Positions 25,280-35,543 are shown, numbered from the stretch's first letter. The stretch is 64,000 nucleotides of DNA from Blastococcus sp. TBT05-19 (GCF_003319095.1 NZ_QOHI01000002.1:248001-312000), one strand, 5' to 3'. The notes: a model not told the origin generated them from the sequence alone. Made by a program: numbers and translations.

Positions 25280-26893
25280 TCAGTAGGTGAACCGGCCCAC
25301 CGTGGTGCGCAGGTCGGCGGCCATGCGGGAGAGCTCGTCCACCGCGACCCGCGTCTGGCCCAGGGCCTGGTTGGTCGCGTCCGCGGCACCGGAGACCCCG
25401 GTGATGTTCTCGGCGATCTGGGTGGTGCCGCCGGCGGCCTCCTGGACCGAGCGTGACATCTCGTTGGTGGTGGCGGTCTGCTCCTCGACGGCGGAGGCGA
25501 TGGTGGTCTGCCGGTCGGAGATCTGCGCGACGATGCTCGAGATCTCCTCGATCGCGGTGACCGCCGCGGTGGTGTCGCCCTGGATGGCCAGCACCCGCTT
25601 GGCGATGTCCTCGGTGGCCTTCGCGGTCTCCTGGGCCAGCTCCTTGACCTCGTTGGCCACGACCGCGAAGCCCTTGCCCGCCTCACCGGCGCGAGCGGCC
25701 TCGATGGTCGCGTTGAGCGCGAGCAGGTTGGTCTGCTCGGCGATCGAGGTGATGACCTTGACGACGTTGCCGATCTCGGCCGAGGACTCCCCCAGCTTCG
25801 CCACCGTGGCCGTCGTGGTGGCCGCGGCCTCCACCGCGCGGTGCGCCACCTGGGAGGCCTCCGCCGCGTTCGTGGCGATCTCCCGGATCGAGGCGCCCAT
25901 CTGCTCGGCGCCCGCGGCCACGGTCTGCACGCTGCGCGACACCTCCTCGGCCGCACCCGCGACGACACCGGACTGGGCCGAGGTCTCCCCCGCCGACGCC
26001 GAGATCTGCGCCGACGACGCCGACAGCTCCTCCGAGCTCGCGGCGACGGCATCGGCGGAGGACACGACCGAGCTGAGCACCTCACGGAGGCTGCCCTGGG
26101 CGCTGTCGAGCGCGGTGGCCATGCGGCCCAGCTCGTCGGCGCTGGTCACACCGGTCGTGGTGGTGAGGTCCCCGGCGGCCATGGCCTCCGCGGTGACCTG
26201 GACGGCGCGCACCGTCCGGGTGATGCGGCGGACGACCAGCACGGTCAGGCCCACCGCGGCCAGTGCCGCGGCGATCGAGACGACCAGGAGCAGCTGCGTG
26301 GCCGACGTCGCGTCCTCGGTGGCCTCGGCGTTGCGCGCTGCGGCCTCCTCGGCCTGGGCGATGCCCTCCTCCTCGAGCGCGTCCGCGATGTCGGTCAACA
26401 GCGGGCTGGAGACCTCGCGGTAGGTCTTCGCGTAGGCGGCCAGGTTGCCGGCGTCGGCGGCGGGGAAGAGCTGGGCGGCGTTCGTGGCGAGGAACTGCTC
26501 GCGGGCACCCTGGTACTTGTCGATCGCGGCCTGGTCGATGATGAACGGCTCGTACTCGGCGAGCGCGGCGTCCACGTCGGCCTGCTTCTCCTCCATCTCG
26601 CCCACGAGCTCGACCCGGCGCGCCGGGTCGGAGACGGCGTACTCGAGCACGCGGGCCCGGTGCGCGGCGGTGGCGCGCTGGACGGCGGAGAGGGAGTTCA
26701 GCGGCTTGAGGTTCTCGTCGTAGATGCGCTCCTGGTCGGCACTCATCTCGCTCATGCGGGAGATGGCCAGGGCGTTGGCGCCGCCGAGGACGACGAGGAG
26801 CAGCGCGACCACTGCGCCGATGCGGACGCCGAGCGGACGATCGGAGAACCAACCGCCTCCCGTGGCGCGGGTCCGGGACGAACGAGTGCTCAT
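25280..26893 (-). CDS. Methyl-accepting chemotaxis protein 4
   Basis: The 537 residues run from ATG 26893 with GGAG eight bases upstream. Before TM1 (23-43) it carries [13 protein letters not shown], a leader also seen in MCPs 6-8 ([38 protein letters not shown]). The sensor (44-200) looks like a four-helix bundle with [26 protein letters not shown], the classic 4HB_MCP helix-1/2 pattern. TM2 is at 201-221; then HAMP and a signalling domain ending VGRFTY follow. Its sensor is most like that of MCP 6. Function: transmembrane input to the CheA-CheW complex; ligand unknown. Confidence 0.93.
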   Translation of the reverse strand: MSTRSSRTRATGGGWFSDRPLGVRIGAVVALLLVVLGGANALAISRMSEMSADQERIYDENLKPLNSLSAVQRATAAHRARVLEYAVSDPARRVELVGEMEEKQADVDAALAEYEPFIIDQAAIDKYQGAREQFLATNAAQLFPAADAGNLAAYAKTYREVSSPLLTDIADALEEEGIAQAEEAAARNAEATEDATSATQLLLVVSIAAALAAVGLTVLVVRRITRTVRAVQVTAEAMAAGDLTTTTGVTSADELGRMATALDSAQGSLREVLSSVVSSADAVAASSEELSASSAQISASAGETSAQSGVVAGAAEEVSRSVQTVAAGAEQMGASIREIATNAAEASQVAHRAVEAAATTTATVAKLGESSAEIGNVVKVITSIAEQTNLLALNATIEAARAGEAGKGFAVVANEVKELAQETAKATEDIAKRVLAIQGDTTAAVTAIEEISSIVAQISDRQTTIASAVEEQTATTNEMSRSVQEAAGGTTQIAENITGVSGAADATNQALGQTRVAVDELSRMAADLRTTVGRFTY

Positions 26894-27025
26894 GACTGCT
26901 CCAGGGCGGGAAGAATGGATCGAGATGTTCGAAACGGCAGATCCTGTGCCGTAACGCACAGGAAGAATCGCGCACCAACGCACGACGGAGCGCCTTTTCC
27001 GAGGCGTGTCGTGGCGCGTCGTGGA

Positions 27026-27058
27026 AATGGTTCGGTGACCGCCTTTCCCGAGTCGACA
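27026..27058 (-). promoter_or_regulatory. Shared MCP promoter-like motif (copy 4)
   Basis: On the minus strand: ATGTCGACT, CGGGAAAGGCGGTC, ACCGAACCATT. The first two parts align base for base with copy 1; the last box has one inserted A. About 135-165 bases upstream of the ATG at 26893. Confidence 0.55.
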
Positions 27059-27123
27059 TGGCCACCCGTCCCAATGGGCCCGCAAGTCTCTGACCATTCC
27101 GCCGACGAGCGGGAACACATGCA

Positions 27124-27163
27124 GAACGGGGCGACGACCGGTGTTCCGGTCGTCGCCCCGTTC
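27124..27163 (-). terminator. Terminator of MCP gene 5, 18-bp perfect stem
   Basis: GAACGGGGCGACGACCGG, loop TGTT, exact complement; ends 17 bases before the stop at 27180. Confidence 0.85.
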
Positions 27164-27179
27164 AGGGAGGTGGCAGCAC

Positions 27180-28811
27180 TCAGTAGGTGAACTTCCCGAC
27201 GGTGGTGCGCAGGTCCGCGGCCATGCGGGACAGCTCGTCGACGGCGACCCGGGTCTGGGTCAGCGCCTGCGTGGTGGACTCCGCGGCACCCGAGACGCCG
27301 GAGATGTTCTCGGCGATCTGGGTGGTGCCGCCGGCGGCCTCCTGCACCGAGCGCGACATCTCGTTGGTGGTGGCGGTCTGCTCCTCCACCGCGCTGGCGA
27401 TGGTGGTCTGCCGGTCGGAGATCTGGGCGACGATCTGCGAGATCTCCTCGATCGCGCCCACGGCGGCACCGGTGTCCTTCTGGATCGCCTCGACCCGGCG
27501 GGCGATGTCCTCGGTGGCCTTCGCCGTCTCCTGGGCGAGCTCCTTGACCTCGTTCGCGACGACGGCGAAGCCCTTGCCCGCCTCACCGGCCCGAGCCGCC
27601 TCGATCGTGGCGTTCAGGGCCAGCAGGTTGGTCTGCTCGGCGATCGAGGTGATGACCTTCACGACGTTGCCGATCTCGGCCGAGGACTCCCCCAGCTTCG
27701 CCACCGTGGCGGTGGTCGTCTCGGCGGCGGTGACCGCCCGGCTGGCGACCTCGGAAGCCTCCGCCGCGTTCGTCGCGATCTCGCGGATCGAGGCGCCCAT
27801 CTGCTCCGCGCCCGCGGCGACGGTCTGCACGCTGCGGGAGACCTCCTCCGCGGCACCGGACACGACGCCGGACTGCGCGGAGGTCTCCTCGGCCGAGGCC
27901 GAGATCTGCGCCGAGGACGCCGACAGCTCCTCCGACGAGGCCGCCACCGCGTCCGCCGACGACACGACCGAGGACAGGACGACCCGGAGATCGCACACCG
28001 CGACGTCGAGGGCGGCGGCCACCCGGCCGACCTCGTCCTGCTGGTCGACACCGGTGGTGCGGGTCAGATCGCCCGCCGCCAGTGCGTCGGCGACCTCCAC
28101 CACCGCACCCAGGGGCCGCACGATGCGGCGGGCGACGGCGATCGCCAGCCCGATGGCCAGCAGCGCGCCCACCGCGATGACGCCGACCATCGTCCACAGC
28201 GTGCGGGTCTGCTCGGCGTCGGCGGTCTCCACCGCGTCGCCCATCCGCGCCTGCAGGCTCTCCTTGAGCTGCTTGGTCAGGTCCAGGATGCCGAAGTAGA
28301 CCTCGTAGCCGCCGCCGAGGATGAGGGCGTCGGCCGCATCGGTCGTCGCCGCAGTGTTCTGTGCGTAGAGGCCGGCGACCTGCTCGTCCACGGCGAAGAA
28401 CGTCTCCCACTCGGCGACGATCTCGTCGTACAGCGCCGTCTCGGTGTCGCTGAGGGTCTCCCGCGGCATGGCCGCGAGCTCGTCGCGGAGCCGGTCGGTG
28501 ATGTCGAGGAACCCGGCACGGTTGCCGCTGTCCGGAGCCACGGCCTCGAGGGGGCTGAGCCGGCTGGCGTCCCAGGCGTAGGCGACCTGCCAGCCGCTCA
28601 CGTCGGCGTTCAGGTACTCCATGGTCTGCACGTGGGCCAGGGCGTCGCCGAGCGCGTCGACCTCGTGCCGCGCCTCGCCGCCCTTCTGGAGTCCGACGAT
28701 CGCGAACCCGCCGACGGCGACGGCGGCGACGACGCCGGCGGCGCCGACGGAGAGGATCGATCCGCGGACGCCCAGCCGGGTCCGGCGGCGGAGGTGAGCG
28801 GCATAAGGCAT
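27180..28811 (-). CDS. Methyl-accepting chemotaxis protein 5
   Basis: The 543 residues run from ATG 28811 behind AGGAGCACGTCC. TM1 (17-41) comes almost at once, without the long leader of its neighbours. The sensor (42-206) includes [15 protein letters not shown] and is related to MCP 1. TM2 is at 207-228; then HAMP ([18 protein letters not shown]) and a signalling domain ending VGKFTY, where only MCP 6 shares the lysine. A 260-bp part of its signalling region (27559-27818) is identical to MCP 6. A TGTCGACA element lies 198 bases upstream, farther than in the others and without a clear second box. Confidence 0.93.
   Translation of the reverse strand: MPYAAHLRRRTRLGVRGSILSVGAAGVVAAVAVGGFAIVGLQKGGEARHEVDALGDALAHVQTMEYLNADVSGWQVAYAWDASRLSPLEAVAPDSGNRAGFLDITDRLRDELAAMPRETLSDTETALYDEIVAEWETFFAVDEQVAGLYAQNTAATTDAADALILGGGYEVYFGILDLTKQLKESLQARMGDAVETADAEQTRTLWTMVGVIAVGALLAIGLAIAVARRIVRPLGAVVEVADALAAGDLTRTTGVDQQDEVGRVAAALDVAVCDLRVVLSSVVSSADAVAASSEELSASSAQISASAEETSAQSGVVSGAAEEVSRSVQTVAAGAEQMGASIREIATNAAEASEVASRAVTAAETTTATVAKLGESSAEIGNVVKVITSIAEQTNLLALNATIEAARAGEAGKGFAVVANEVKELAQETAKATEDIARRVEAIQKDTGAAVGAIEEISQIVAQISDRQTTIASAVEEQTATTNEMSRSVQEAAGGTTQIAENISGVSGAAESTTQALTQTRVAVDELSRMAADLRTTVGKFTY
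27559..27818 (-). repeat. 260-bp segment identical to 29479-29738
   Basis: Compared base by base, the signalling-domain coding sequence of MCP 5 from 27559 to 27818 is the same as MCP 6 from 29479 to 29738 (offset 1920), silent positions included. Differences resume at 27558 and 27819. This points to recent gene conversion or recombination. Confidence 0.9.
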
Positions 28812-29007
28812 GGACGTGCTCCTGTGCGTGGGCCGTCATCCGCGGGGGGACGCATGCACGGCGTGGCGGTGAATGGTGTGCTTTCCGGTGATCCCGACGC
28901 TGGGTTCGGCGTAAGGATGAAGCCCACCGTCCGCGAGGCACGCCATGTGCGTGCGTGTTGCGACCGGAATTGTGAATTGTCGAGCGACCGCTCTTTCGCT
29001 TTCCACT

Positions 29008-29015
29008 TGTCGACA
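29008..29015 (-). promoter_or_regulatory. TGTCGACA core upstream of MCP 5
   Basis: The palindromic core seen before every MCP gene, here 198 bases upstream of the ATG at 28811. On the minus strand a GTGGAAAGC follows, loosely like the CGGGAAATGC of the strong copies, but RCCGAYCA is not at the expected distance. GCTCGACAAT occurs 22 bases downstream of the core. Confidence 0.3.
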
Positions 29016-29036
29016 ATCGCCCCGTGGTCGGGAAAT

Positions 29037-29075
29037 GGACGAGAGCGCACAGCCCGGGGCTGTGCGCTCTCGTCC
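29037..29075 (-). terminator. Terminator of MCP gene 6, 19-bp perfect stem
   Basis: GGACGAGAGCGCACAGCCC and its exact complement around a single G (in RNA, a 3-5 base loop); ends 25 bases before the stop at 29100. Confidence 0.85.
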
Positions 29076-29099
29076 GTGACCGGGGTTCCCCCGGAGCTG

Positions 29100-30716
29100 T
29101 CAGTAGGTGAACTTCCCGACGGTCGTGCGCAGGTCGGCGGCCATGCGGGACAGCTCGTCCACAGCGACCCGGGTCTGGGTCAGCGCCTGCGTGGTGGACT
29201 CCGCGGCACCCGAGACACCGGAGATGTTCTCGGCGATCTGGGTGGTACCGCCGGCGGCCTCCTGCACCGAGCGGGACATCTCGTTGGTGGTCGCGGTCTG
29301 CTCCTCCACCGCGCTGGCGATGGTGGTCTGCCGGTCGGAGATCTGGGCGACGATCGCGCTGATCTCCTCGATCGCGCTCACCGCCGCCGTCGTGTCGCCC
29401 TGGATGGCCAGCACCCGCCGGGCGATGTCCTCGGTCGCCTTCGCCGTCTCCTGGGCCAGCTCCTTGACCTCGTTGGCCACGACGGCGAAGCCCTTGCCCG
29501 CCTCACCGGCCCGAGCCGCCTCGATCGTGGCGTTCAGGGCCAGCAGGTTGGTCTGCTCGGCGATCGAGGTGATGACCTTCACGACGTTGCCGATCTCGGC
29601 CGAGGACTCCCCCAGCTTCGCCACCGTGGCGGTGGTCGTCTCGGCGGCGGTGACCGCCCGGCTGGCGACCTCGGAAGCCTCCGCCGCGTTCGTCGCGATC
29701 TCGCGGATCGAGGCGCCCATCTGCTCCGCGCCCGCGGCCACGGTCTGCACGCTGCGGGACACCTCCTCAGCGGCACCCGACACCACACCCGACTGCGCGG
29801 AGGTCTCCTCGGCCGAGGCCGAGATCTGCGCCGAGGACGCCGACAGCTCCTCCGACGAGGCCGCGACCGCGTCGGCCGAGGCCGCCACCGAGCCGAGGAC
29901 CTCCCGCAGGCTGCTCTGCGCAGCTCCCAGCGCGGCGGCCATCTTGCCCAGCTCATCGCCCGAGCGGACCACCGGGGTCACCGTCAGGTCACCCTCGGCG
30001 AGGGCGTCCACCGACTTCTGCACCGAGCGCACCGTGGCGACGATCTGCCGGACGACGAGCACGGCCAGCGCGGACGCGGCGAGGACGCCGATGGCGAGGG
30101 CGATCCACAGGGTGAGGCGCGCCGACTCGGCGAGCCTTTGACCGGCCGCGGCGTCGACCCGGGCGCCCTCGGCCTGCCGCTCCTGCTCGACCCCGAAGGC
30201 GTCGGAGAGGCCGCGGCCGGCCTCGGCCAGCTCGCCGCTGACCAGCTGCTGGACGGTGGCCACAGCACCGGCCTCCGCGGCCGGGTAGAGCTTCTGGTCC
30301 ACGACGGCGAAGTAGGTGTCGATCGCCTCCTGCACCGGCGCGAAGTCCGCCGGGTTGTTCAGCGTCCCGACGTAGGCGTCGATCTGCTCGCCGAACAGCG
30401 TGCGGCGCTCAGCCAGCTGGGTCTTCAGGTCGGCGCGGGCGGCCGGGGCGACGAAACCGTAGATGTTGTTGCGGGCGCGGTCGCCCTGGAAGGTGCGCTG
30501 CGCCTCGCCGAGCTGGTTCAGCGGGACGATGGAGTCCTCGTACAGCGTGTCCCCTGCATCGGCGAGCGTGCCGATGCGCTGGATGGCCAGGGCCGTGAGA
30601 GCGAACGACACGATGGCCAGGAGCGCCAGGGCCGCACCGATCTTGACGGCAACGGGCCGGTTCGAGAACCAGTTGCCACGGCCGGCGGCGGGCGCGAGGG
30701 GTGGACGAGAGGACAT
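29100..30716 (-). CDS. Methyl-accepting chemotaxis protein 6
   Basis: The 538 residues run from ATG 30716 with GGAG eight bases upstream. The leader [13 protein letters not shown] precedes TM1 (25-45). The sensor (46-200) has [25 protein letters not shown], a 4HB_MCP-like first hairpin. TM2 is at 201-222, followed by HAMP and the signalling domain ending VGKFTY. The C-terminal region contains the 260-bp tract identical to MCP 5, whereas its N-terminal half is closest to MCP 4, so the gene looks like a mosaic. A strong two-box motif lies at 30853-30884. Confidence 0.93.
   Translation of the reverse strand: MSSRPPLAPAAGRGNWFSNRPVAVKIGAALALLAIVSFALTALAIQRIGTLADAGDTLYEDSIVPLNQLGEAQRTFQGDRARNNIYGFVAPAARADLKTQLAERRTLFGEQIDAYVGTLNNPADFAPVQEAIDTYFAVVDQKLYPAAEAGAVATVQQLVSGELAEAGRGLSDAFGVEQERQAEGARVDAAAGQRLAESARLTLWIALAIGVLAASALAVLVVRQIVATVRSVQKSVDALAEGDLTVTPVVRSGDELGKMAAALGAAQSSLREVLGSVAASADAVAASSEELSASSAQISASAEETSAQSGVVSGAAEEVSRSVQTVAAGAEQMGASIREIATNAAEASEVASRAVTAAETTTATVAKLGESSAEIGNVVKVITSIAEQTNLLALNATIEAARAGEAGKGFAVVANEVKELAQETAKATEDIARRVLAIQGDTTAAVSAIEEISAIVAQISDRQTTIASAVEEQTATTNEMSRSVQEAAGGTTQIAENISGVSGAAESTTQALTQTRVAVDELSRMAADLRTTVGKFTY
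29479..29738 (-). repeat. 260-bp segment identical to 27559-27818
   Basis: Second copy of the exact repeat shared by the signalling domains of MCP 5 and MCP 6. Because the sensors of these two genes belong to different groups, whole-gene duplication does not explain it well. Confidence 0.9.
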
Positions 30717-30852
30717 GACTGCTCCAGTGCGGAAAACGGGGTGAGGACGGGAAGGGAAATGCCCTGTGCGGCGCCACTTCCCGAACGAAGAATGGCGCCA
30801 GATCAGGTGTGCGGACTGCTCGGTTCCCGCGTGTCGCGACCTCCCTGCGCAG

Positions 30853-30884
30853 AAAGGTCGGTGAGCGCCATTCCCGTGTCGACA
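30853..30884 (-). promoter_or_regulatory. Shared MCP promoter-like motif (copy 6)
   Basis: On the minus strand: TTGTCGACA, CGGGAATGGCGCTC, ACCGACCTTT, with the same spacing as copy 1. About 137-168 bases upstream of the ATG at 30716. Confidence 0.6.
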
Positions 30885-30920
30885 AACCCATTCGTCCCCG
30901 ACCGTCGCACCGGGAATGGC

Positions 30921-30960
30921 GAACGCCGGTGGCGACCAGGATCGGTCGCCACCGGCGTTC
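30921..30960 (-). terminator. Terminator of MCP gene 7, 17-bp stem
   Basis: GAACGCCGGTGGCGACC, loop AGGATC, exact complement. The stem arms match those of the MCP 2 terminator (21355-21390) base for base over 15 positions. Confidence 0.85.
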
Positions 30961-30987
30961 GGGGTGAGGAGCCTGCGGCCCGTCCTC

Positions 30988-32599
30988 TCAGAAGGTGAAC
31001 CGCCCGACGGTGGTGCGCAGGTCGGACGCCATCCGGGAGAGCTCGTCCACCGCGGTGCGGGTCTGGGTCAGCGCCTGGGTGGTGGAGTCCGCGGCGGTGG
31101 AGACCCCGGTGATGTTGTCGGCGATCTGGGTGGTGCCGCCGGCTGCCTCCTGCACGGAGCGGGCCATCTCGTTGGTGGTCGCGGTCTGCTCCTCGACGGC
31201 CGAGGCGATGGTGGTCTGCCGGTCGGAGATCTGCGCGACGATCGAGCTGATCTCCTCGATGGCGCTCACCGCCGCCGTCGTGTCGCCCTGGATGGCCAGG
31301 ACCCGCCGGGCGATGTCCTCGGTTGCCTTCGCCGTCTCCTGGGCCAGCTCCTTGACCTCGTTCGCCACGACCGCGAAGCCCTTGCCCGCCTCACCGGCCC
31401 GAGCCGCCTCGATGGTCGCGTTCAGCGCCAGCAGGTTCGTCTGCTCGGCGATCGAGGTGATCACCTTGACGACGTTGCCGATCTCGGCGCTCGAGTCACC
31501 GAGCTTCGCGACCGTCGCCGTGGTGGTGGCGGCAGCCTCCACCGCGCGGTGCGCCACCTCGCTGGCCTCCGCGGCGTTCGTGGCGATCTCCCGGATGCTG
31601 GCGCCCATCTCCTCAGCGCCCGCGGCCACCGTCGCCACGCTGCGCGACACCTCCTCCGCGGCACCGGACACGACGCCGGACTGGGCCGAGGTCTCCTCGG
31701 CCGACGCCGAGATCTGCGCCGACGACGCCGACAGCTCCTCCGAGCTCGCCGCCACCGCATCGGCCGAGCCCGCGACCGACACGAGCACGGCGCGCAGCGA
31801 CACGATCGCCTCGTCGAGCGACCTGGCGGTGCGCCCCACCTCGTCGTCCTGCTGGAGCCCCCGTTGCGACGGTCAGGTCGCCCTCGGCCAGCCGGCCGGT
31901 GGCGTCCTGCAGGCGGGAGAGGCTGCGGCGGATGGTGCGGGCGACGAACCAGCCGAGGCCGGCCGCCAGGAGCACCCCCAGCCCGCAGACGATGACCATC
32001 GTCCGCACGGCGTCGGAGACGGTCTGCTCGTAGGAGGCGCCGGCCAGGAGAGCGGTCTCGGCGTCCTCGAGGCCCACCTTCAGAGCCCCCTCGTAGGTCT
32101 TGCGGAGGTCGCGGGTCTCGCCGAACGCGAGGGCGATGCCAGCCTCGGGGTTCTGCGCGAAGAGCTGGAACTCCGCCTGCATGCTGCCCGACCAAGCGTC
32201 CAGCCCGGCCTCCAGCTCGTCCAGGTAGGCGGTCTGGGCACCGTTGGACGCGGCGCGGGCCTCTTCCAGGTAGCCGTCGACCTTGGCGAGGCGCTCCTCG
32301 ATCTCCGGCAGGAACTCGGGATCACCGGTGAGCAGGTAGCCCCGCTCGTCGTTGGCGGTGGCCTTCTTGGTGAGACCGATGTCGTGCAGGCTGTTGAGGT
32401 AGGGCAGGGCAGTGCTGAGCTCCTGGGCCCGGGCGTCTCGCAGGGTCTTCAGGTCGTCCACCGCCAGGGCGCCGACGCCGACGGCGGTGGCCGAGGCGAT
32501 GCCGACGGCAGCCAGGATGCGGGTGGCGACGGGGCGGTTGTTCAGCCAGCCGGCGCGACGGGCCCCCGTGGGGGCGGGAGGGCGGACGGACGATGTCAT
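30988..32599 (-). pseudogene. Methyl-accepting chemotaxis protein 7, interrupted by a 1-base frameshift
   Basis: The ATG at 32599 opens a frame with TM1 (26-47), a CHASE3-like sensor (NDERGYLLTGDPEFLPEI), TM2 and the start of HAMP (GDLTVATG). After about 246 codons this frame becomes nonsense and stops at 31613. The remaining HAMP and signalling domain continue in another frame to a normal end (VGRFTF, stop 30988). The break lies at a run of five C (31858-31862). Removing one C restores [19 protein letters not shown], exactly what is expected from the neighbours, and gives 536 residues. It could be a sequencing error or a true recent mutation. Promoter motif and terminator are intact. Confidence 0.85.
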
Positions 32600-32742
32600 G
32601 ACGGCCGGACTCCAGGACAGAGGACGGAAAGGTGTTCTCGCCGTCGAGGTCGTCATCGGCACCAATCGGCTTGCTGAGAAAAGTAGTGCCGATGCACTAG
32701 TCCGGGCGCATGTTCCATCGCGTGTCCGGTGATGTCGCAACA

Positions 32743-32773
32743 ATTGATCGGTGAGCAGACTTCACGTGTCGAC
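32743..32773 (-). promoter_or_regulatory. Shared MCP promoter-like motif (copy 7)
   Basis: On the minus strand: AAGTCGACA, CGTGAAGTCTGCTC, ACCGATCAAT, with the same spacing as copy 1. This copy is nearest the sigma-28 -10 consensus GCCGATAA. About 144-175 bases upstream of the ATG at 32599. Confidence 0.6.
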
Positions 32774-32813
32774 TTGGCGATGTGACCGAGACCGGAAATG
32801 GCAGAAAACGCAT

Positions 32814-32849
32814 TCGGGGTGGCAACCGGTGATCCGTTTGCCACCCCGA
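32814..32849 (-). terminator. Terminator of MCP gene 8, 16-bp stem with one mismatch
   Basis: TCGGGGTGGCAA and TTGCCACCCCGA form the base, with CGG/CCG above one mismatch and a TGAT loop; ends 18 bases before the stop at 32867. Confidence 0.8.
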
Positions 32850-32866
32850 GGTGTGCGAGTCCGCCG

Positions 32867-34480
32867 TCAGTAGGTGAACTGCCCGACGGTGGTGCGCAGG
32901 TCGGCGGCCATGCGGGACAGCTCGTCGACGGCGACCTGGGTCTGCCCCAGGGCCTGCGTGGTGGCCTCCGCGGCACCGGAGACGCCGGTGATGTTCTCGG
33001 CGATCTGCGTGGTGCCGCCGGCGGCCTCCTGCACCGAACGGGACATCTCGCTGGTCGTGGCGGTCTGCTCCTCGACCGCGCTGGCGATGGTGGTCTGCCG
33101 GTCGGAGATCTGCGCGACGATGCTCGAGATCTCCTCGATCGCGGTCACCGCCGCGGTCGTGTCGCCCTGGATGGCCAGCACCCGCTTGGCGATGTCCTCG
33201 GTGGCCTTCGCCGTCTCCTGGGCCAGCTCCTTGACCTCGTTGGCGACGACCGCGAAGCCCTTGCCGGCCTCGCCCGCCCGGGCGGCCTCGATCGTCGCGT
33301 TGAGCGCGAGCAGGTTGGTCTGCTCCGCGATGCTCGTGATGACCTTCACGACGTTGCCGATCTCCGCCGAGGAGTCGCCGAGCTTGGCGACGGTGGCGGT
33401 GGTGGTGGCGGCGGCGTCCACGGCCCGCGCGGCGACCTGGCTGGCCTCAGCGGCGTTCGTGGCGATCTCGCGGATCGACGCGCCCATCTCCTCCGCGCCG
33501 GCGGCGACGGTCTGCACGCTGCGCGAGACCTCCTCGGCGGCACCGGCGACGACGCCGGACTGGGCCGAGGTCTCCTGCGCCGAGGCTGAGATCTGCGCCG
33601 ACGAGGCGGAGAGCTCCTCGGAGCTGGCGGCAACGGCGTCGGCGGAGGCGACGACGGTGGACATGACGGCGCGCAGGCTGGTCTGCGCCTCGTCGAGCGA
33701 AGCGGCCATCTGTCCCAGCTCGTCGCGGGAGACGACGCCGGTGCCCACGGTGAGGTCGCCCTTGGCGAGCGCGTCGAGCGAGGCCTTGACCCGCTGGACC
33801 GGGCGGGTGATGGAGCGCATGGTGACCACGGCGAGGGCGACGAGCACGAGGAGGCCGGCCATACCGGCGATCAGGCTGATCCGCTCCGCCTTGTTGATCT
33901 CGTTGTGGAGCAGCGCCTCGGCATCGTCGTACGCGATGGCCAGCTCGTCCTTGGCGGCCCCCACGGCGCCGTCGGTGAGGTCGTTGGCGACCTGGATCTC
34001 CTCCCAGCGGACGCGGGCGGCGTTCTGGTTGGCGACGGCGGAGTCGACGAAAGCCGTGATCGCGTCGGTGTAGTCACCGTAGGTCGCCTGCAGCTCGGCG
34101 ACGGCCTCCGCGGCGGGCGGCACGTCGGCGAGGTGGACCTCGTCCAGCTCGGCCAGCAGCGCCTCGGGGGTGGCGATGTCGTCAGCCAGCTCGGACAGCT
34201 GCTCGGCAGGGTTTCCCCGCACGAGCGCCTTGAAGCCGTCGACCTTGAGCTCGCTGGCCCGGGTGTCGAGCTGGAGCACCAGCATCTCTGCGCGGCTGAT
34301 GTGGTCGAGCTCGGTGTTGGCTTCGCGCACGTTCGAGTTGCCGACGAGCATCGTGGCCAGCACGGTGCCGAAGGCGAGCACGACGACGCCGACGAGGATG
34401 CCGAACTTCACCGCGAGCGGGCGGTCGGCGAACCAGCCCGCACGCCGCTGCGCGACGGGAGAAGGGTTACGGGTGTTCAC
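32867..34480 (-). CDS. Methyl-accepting chemotaxis protein 8
   Basis: The 537 residues run from GTG 34480, with AAGGA nine bases upstream. The leader [13 protein letters not shown] precedes TM1 (24-46). The sensor is helical, with [23 protein letters not shown], and looks like a divergent four-helix bundle. TM2, HAMP ([18 protein letters not shown]) and the signalling domain (ending VGQFTY) follow. It is the most upstream MCP of the array. The only promoter hint is a TGTCGACA core 150 bases upstream, without a clear second box. An ATG-initiated extension is not available. Confidence 0.93.
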   Translation of the reverse strand: MNTRNPSPVAQRRAGWFADRPLAVKFGILVGVVVLAFGTVLATMLVGNSNVREANTELDHISRAEMLVLQLDTRASELKVDGFKALVRGNPAEQLSELADDIATPEALLAELDEVHLADVPPAAEAVAELQATYGDYTDAITAFVDSAVANQNAARVRWEEIQVANDLTDGAVGAAKDELAIAYDDAEALLHNEINKAERISLIAGMAGLLVLVALAVVTMRSITRPVQRVKASLDALAKGDLTVGTGVVSRDELGQMAASLDEAQTSLRAVMSTVVASADAVAASSEELSASSAQISASAQETSAQSGVVAGAAEEVSRSVQTVAAGAEEMGASIREIATNAAEASQVAARAVDAAATTTATVAKLGDSSAEIGNVVKVITSIAEQTNLLALNATIEAARAGEAGKGFAVVANEVKELAQETAKATEDIAKRVLAIQGDTTAAVTAIEEISSIVAQISDRQTTIASAVEEQTATTSEMSRSVQEAAGGTTQIAENITGVSGAAEATTQALGQTQVAVDELSRMAADLRTTVGQFTY

Positions 34481-34790
34481 GGGAGACCGTCCTTGACGAT
34501 GAATGGATGCCACCGCTCCTGGTGGTCCGCTGAGTGTGGGGACTCCAGCGACCGGCGCGACGTCCATTCAAACGCCCGAACGACAATTGTGACCGGCCCG
34601 CCCGGTCAGCGCATTCCGCTGCACCATTTGTCGACAGTTCCGGCAGCCGCTGCCGACGGTCCACCGATCCGTTTGCACCGGAAACCGCAGGTCGGCGGGC
34701 GGGGCAGGGGCCCGGCAGACTGGTACCGACGGACTCCGGAACGGTCGGGGGCCTGTTGGTCGTCCGTGACGCATGCCCGACACGCCGCGA
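34481..34790. other. Intergenic region between MCP 8 and otsB; no gene
   Basis: This 310-bp region contains TGTCGACA at 34629-34636, the MCP-associated core. On the minus strand it is followed by GGAATGCGCTGACCG, which partly resembles the CGGGAAATGCGCTC..CCGA pattern but at a longer distance. No convincing hairpin was found directly after otsB. No frame with coding character was seen. Confidence 0.45.
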
Positions 34791-35543
34791 TCAGGCGAGC
34801 AGATCCGCCAGCCGGCCGAGAACGGTCAGGACGGCGTCGGGATCGGCGACGCGGTGGCGGGCGGCCGTCTCGCCGTCGCCCACCTTCACCGTGACGTCGG
34901 CCGGGCCCAGCGACCGGAAGCCGTCCTCGTCGGTGACGTCGTCCCCGAGGTAGAGGGCGACGTCGGCGCCGAGCTCGGCGACGAGCCGGCGCAGGGCGGA
35001 GCCCTTGTCCGCGTCGGTCACCGCGATCTCGAGCACCTCCTTGCCGGGCTTCATCGTCAGTGACGAATCGGCCAGCTCGCGGCAGCGAGCGAGGAGCGCG
35101 GAGGCTGCATCGCGGTCGGCGACCTGCCGGACGTGGACCGCGACGCTGGCGGGCTTCACCTCCAGCCGCGCGCCGGGCGTGGCGGCCACCTCCGGCTCGA
35201 CCAGCCGGGCCAGCTCGTCCCGCCGGTCGGCGAGCCCACCGGTCAGCGGACCGTCGTACTCGGCGCCGTGGCTGCCGACCCACCGGAAGGGCCCCGACAG
35301 GGCGCTCGTGCGCTGCAGGTCCTCGACACCGCGACCGCTCACCAACGCGACGGTCACGCCGTCCACGGCGGCGATCCGGGCCAGCACCTCGGCGATGCCG
35401 GGCTGCGGGACCGCGGCGGAGGGGTCGTCGCGCAGGGGCGCCAGGACGCCGTCGTAGTCGCTGGCCACCAGCAGCGGTCGCCGGCCGGCCGCGGCGGCCA
35501 GCGCCGCGTCCAGGTCGGGGTCGAGCGCGGGGGAGGAGCTCAT
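34791..35543 (-). CDS. otsB: Trehalose-6-phosphate phosphatase
   Basis: The protein has 250 residues and belongs to the HAD superfamily. Motif I is [10 protein letters not shown] (nucleophile D29, acid D31), motif II is ALVSGR, and the C-terminal motifs are DKGSALRRL and [23 protein letters not shown] is typical of OtsB. It dephosphorylates trehalose-6-phosphate to trehalose. The ATG at 35543 overlaps the otsA stop by ATGA, so both steps are translationally coupled. With the NAGGN genes nearby this gives the organism two compatible-solute routes. Confidence 0.95.
   Translation of the reverse strand: MSSSPALDPDLDAALAAAAGRRPLLVASDYDGVLAPLRDDPSAAVPQPGIAEVLARIAAVDGVTVALVSGRGVEDLQRTSALSGPFRWVGSHGAEYDGPLTGGLADRRDELARLVEPEVAATPGARLEVKPASVAVHVRQVADRDAASALLARCRELADSSLTMKPGKEVLEIAVTDADKGSALRRLVAELGADVALYLGDDVTDEDGFRSLGPADVTVKVGDGETAARHRVADPDAVLTVLGRLADLLA

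Noticed and set aside
27141-30998. 1285-codon open frame on the plus strand across three MCP genes
   Set aside because: Antisense shadow: its repeated text merely mirrors the repeated MCP signalling domains and terminators on the minus strand.
19497-34480. Long near-identical direct repeats suggesting mobile elements or a CRISPR-like array
   Set aside because: The repeats are the conserved signalling domains of MCP genes; there is no transposase, terminal repeat or short regular repeat-spacer pattern.
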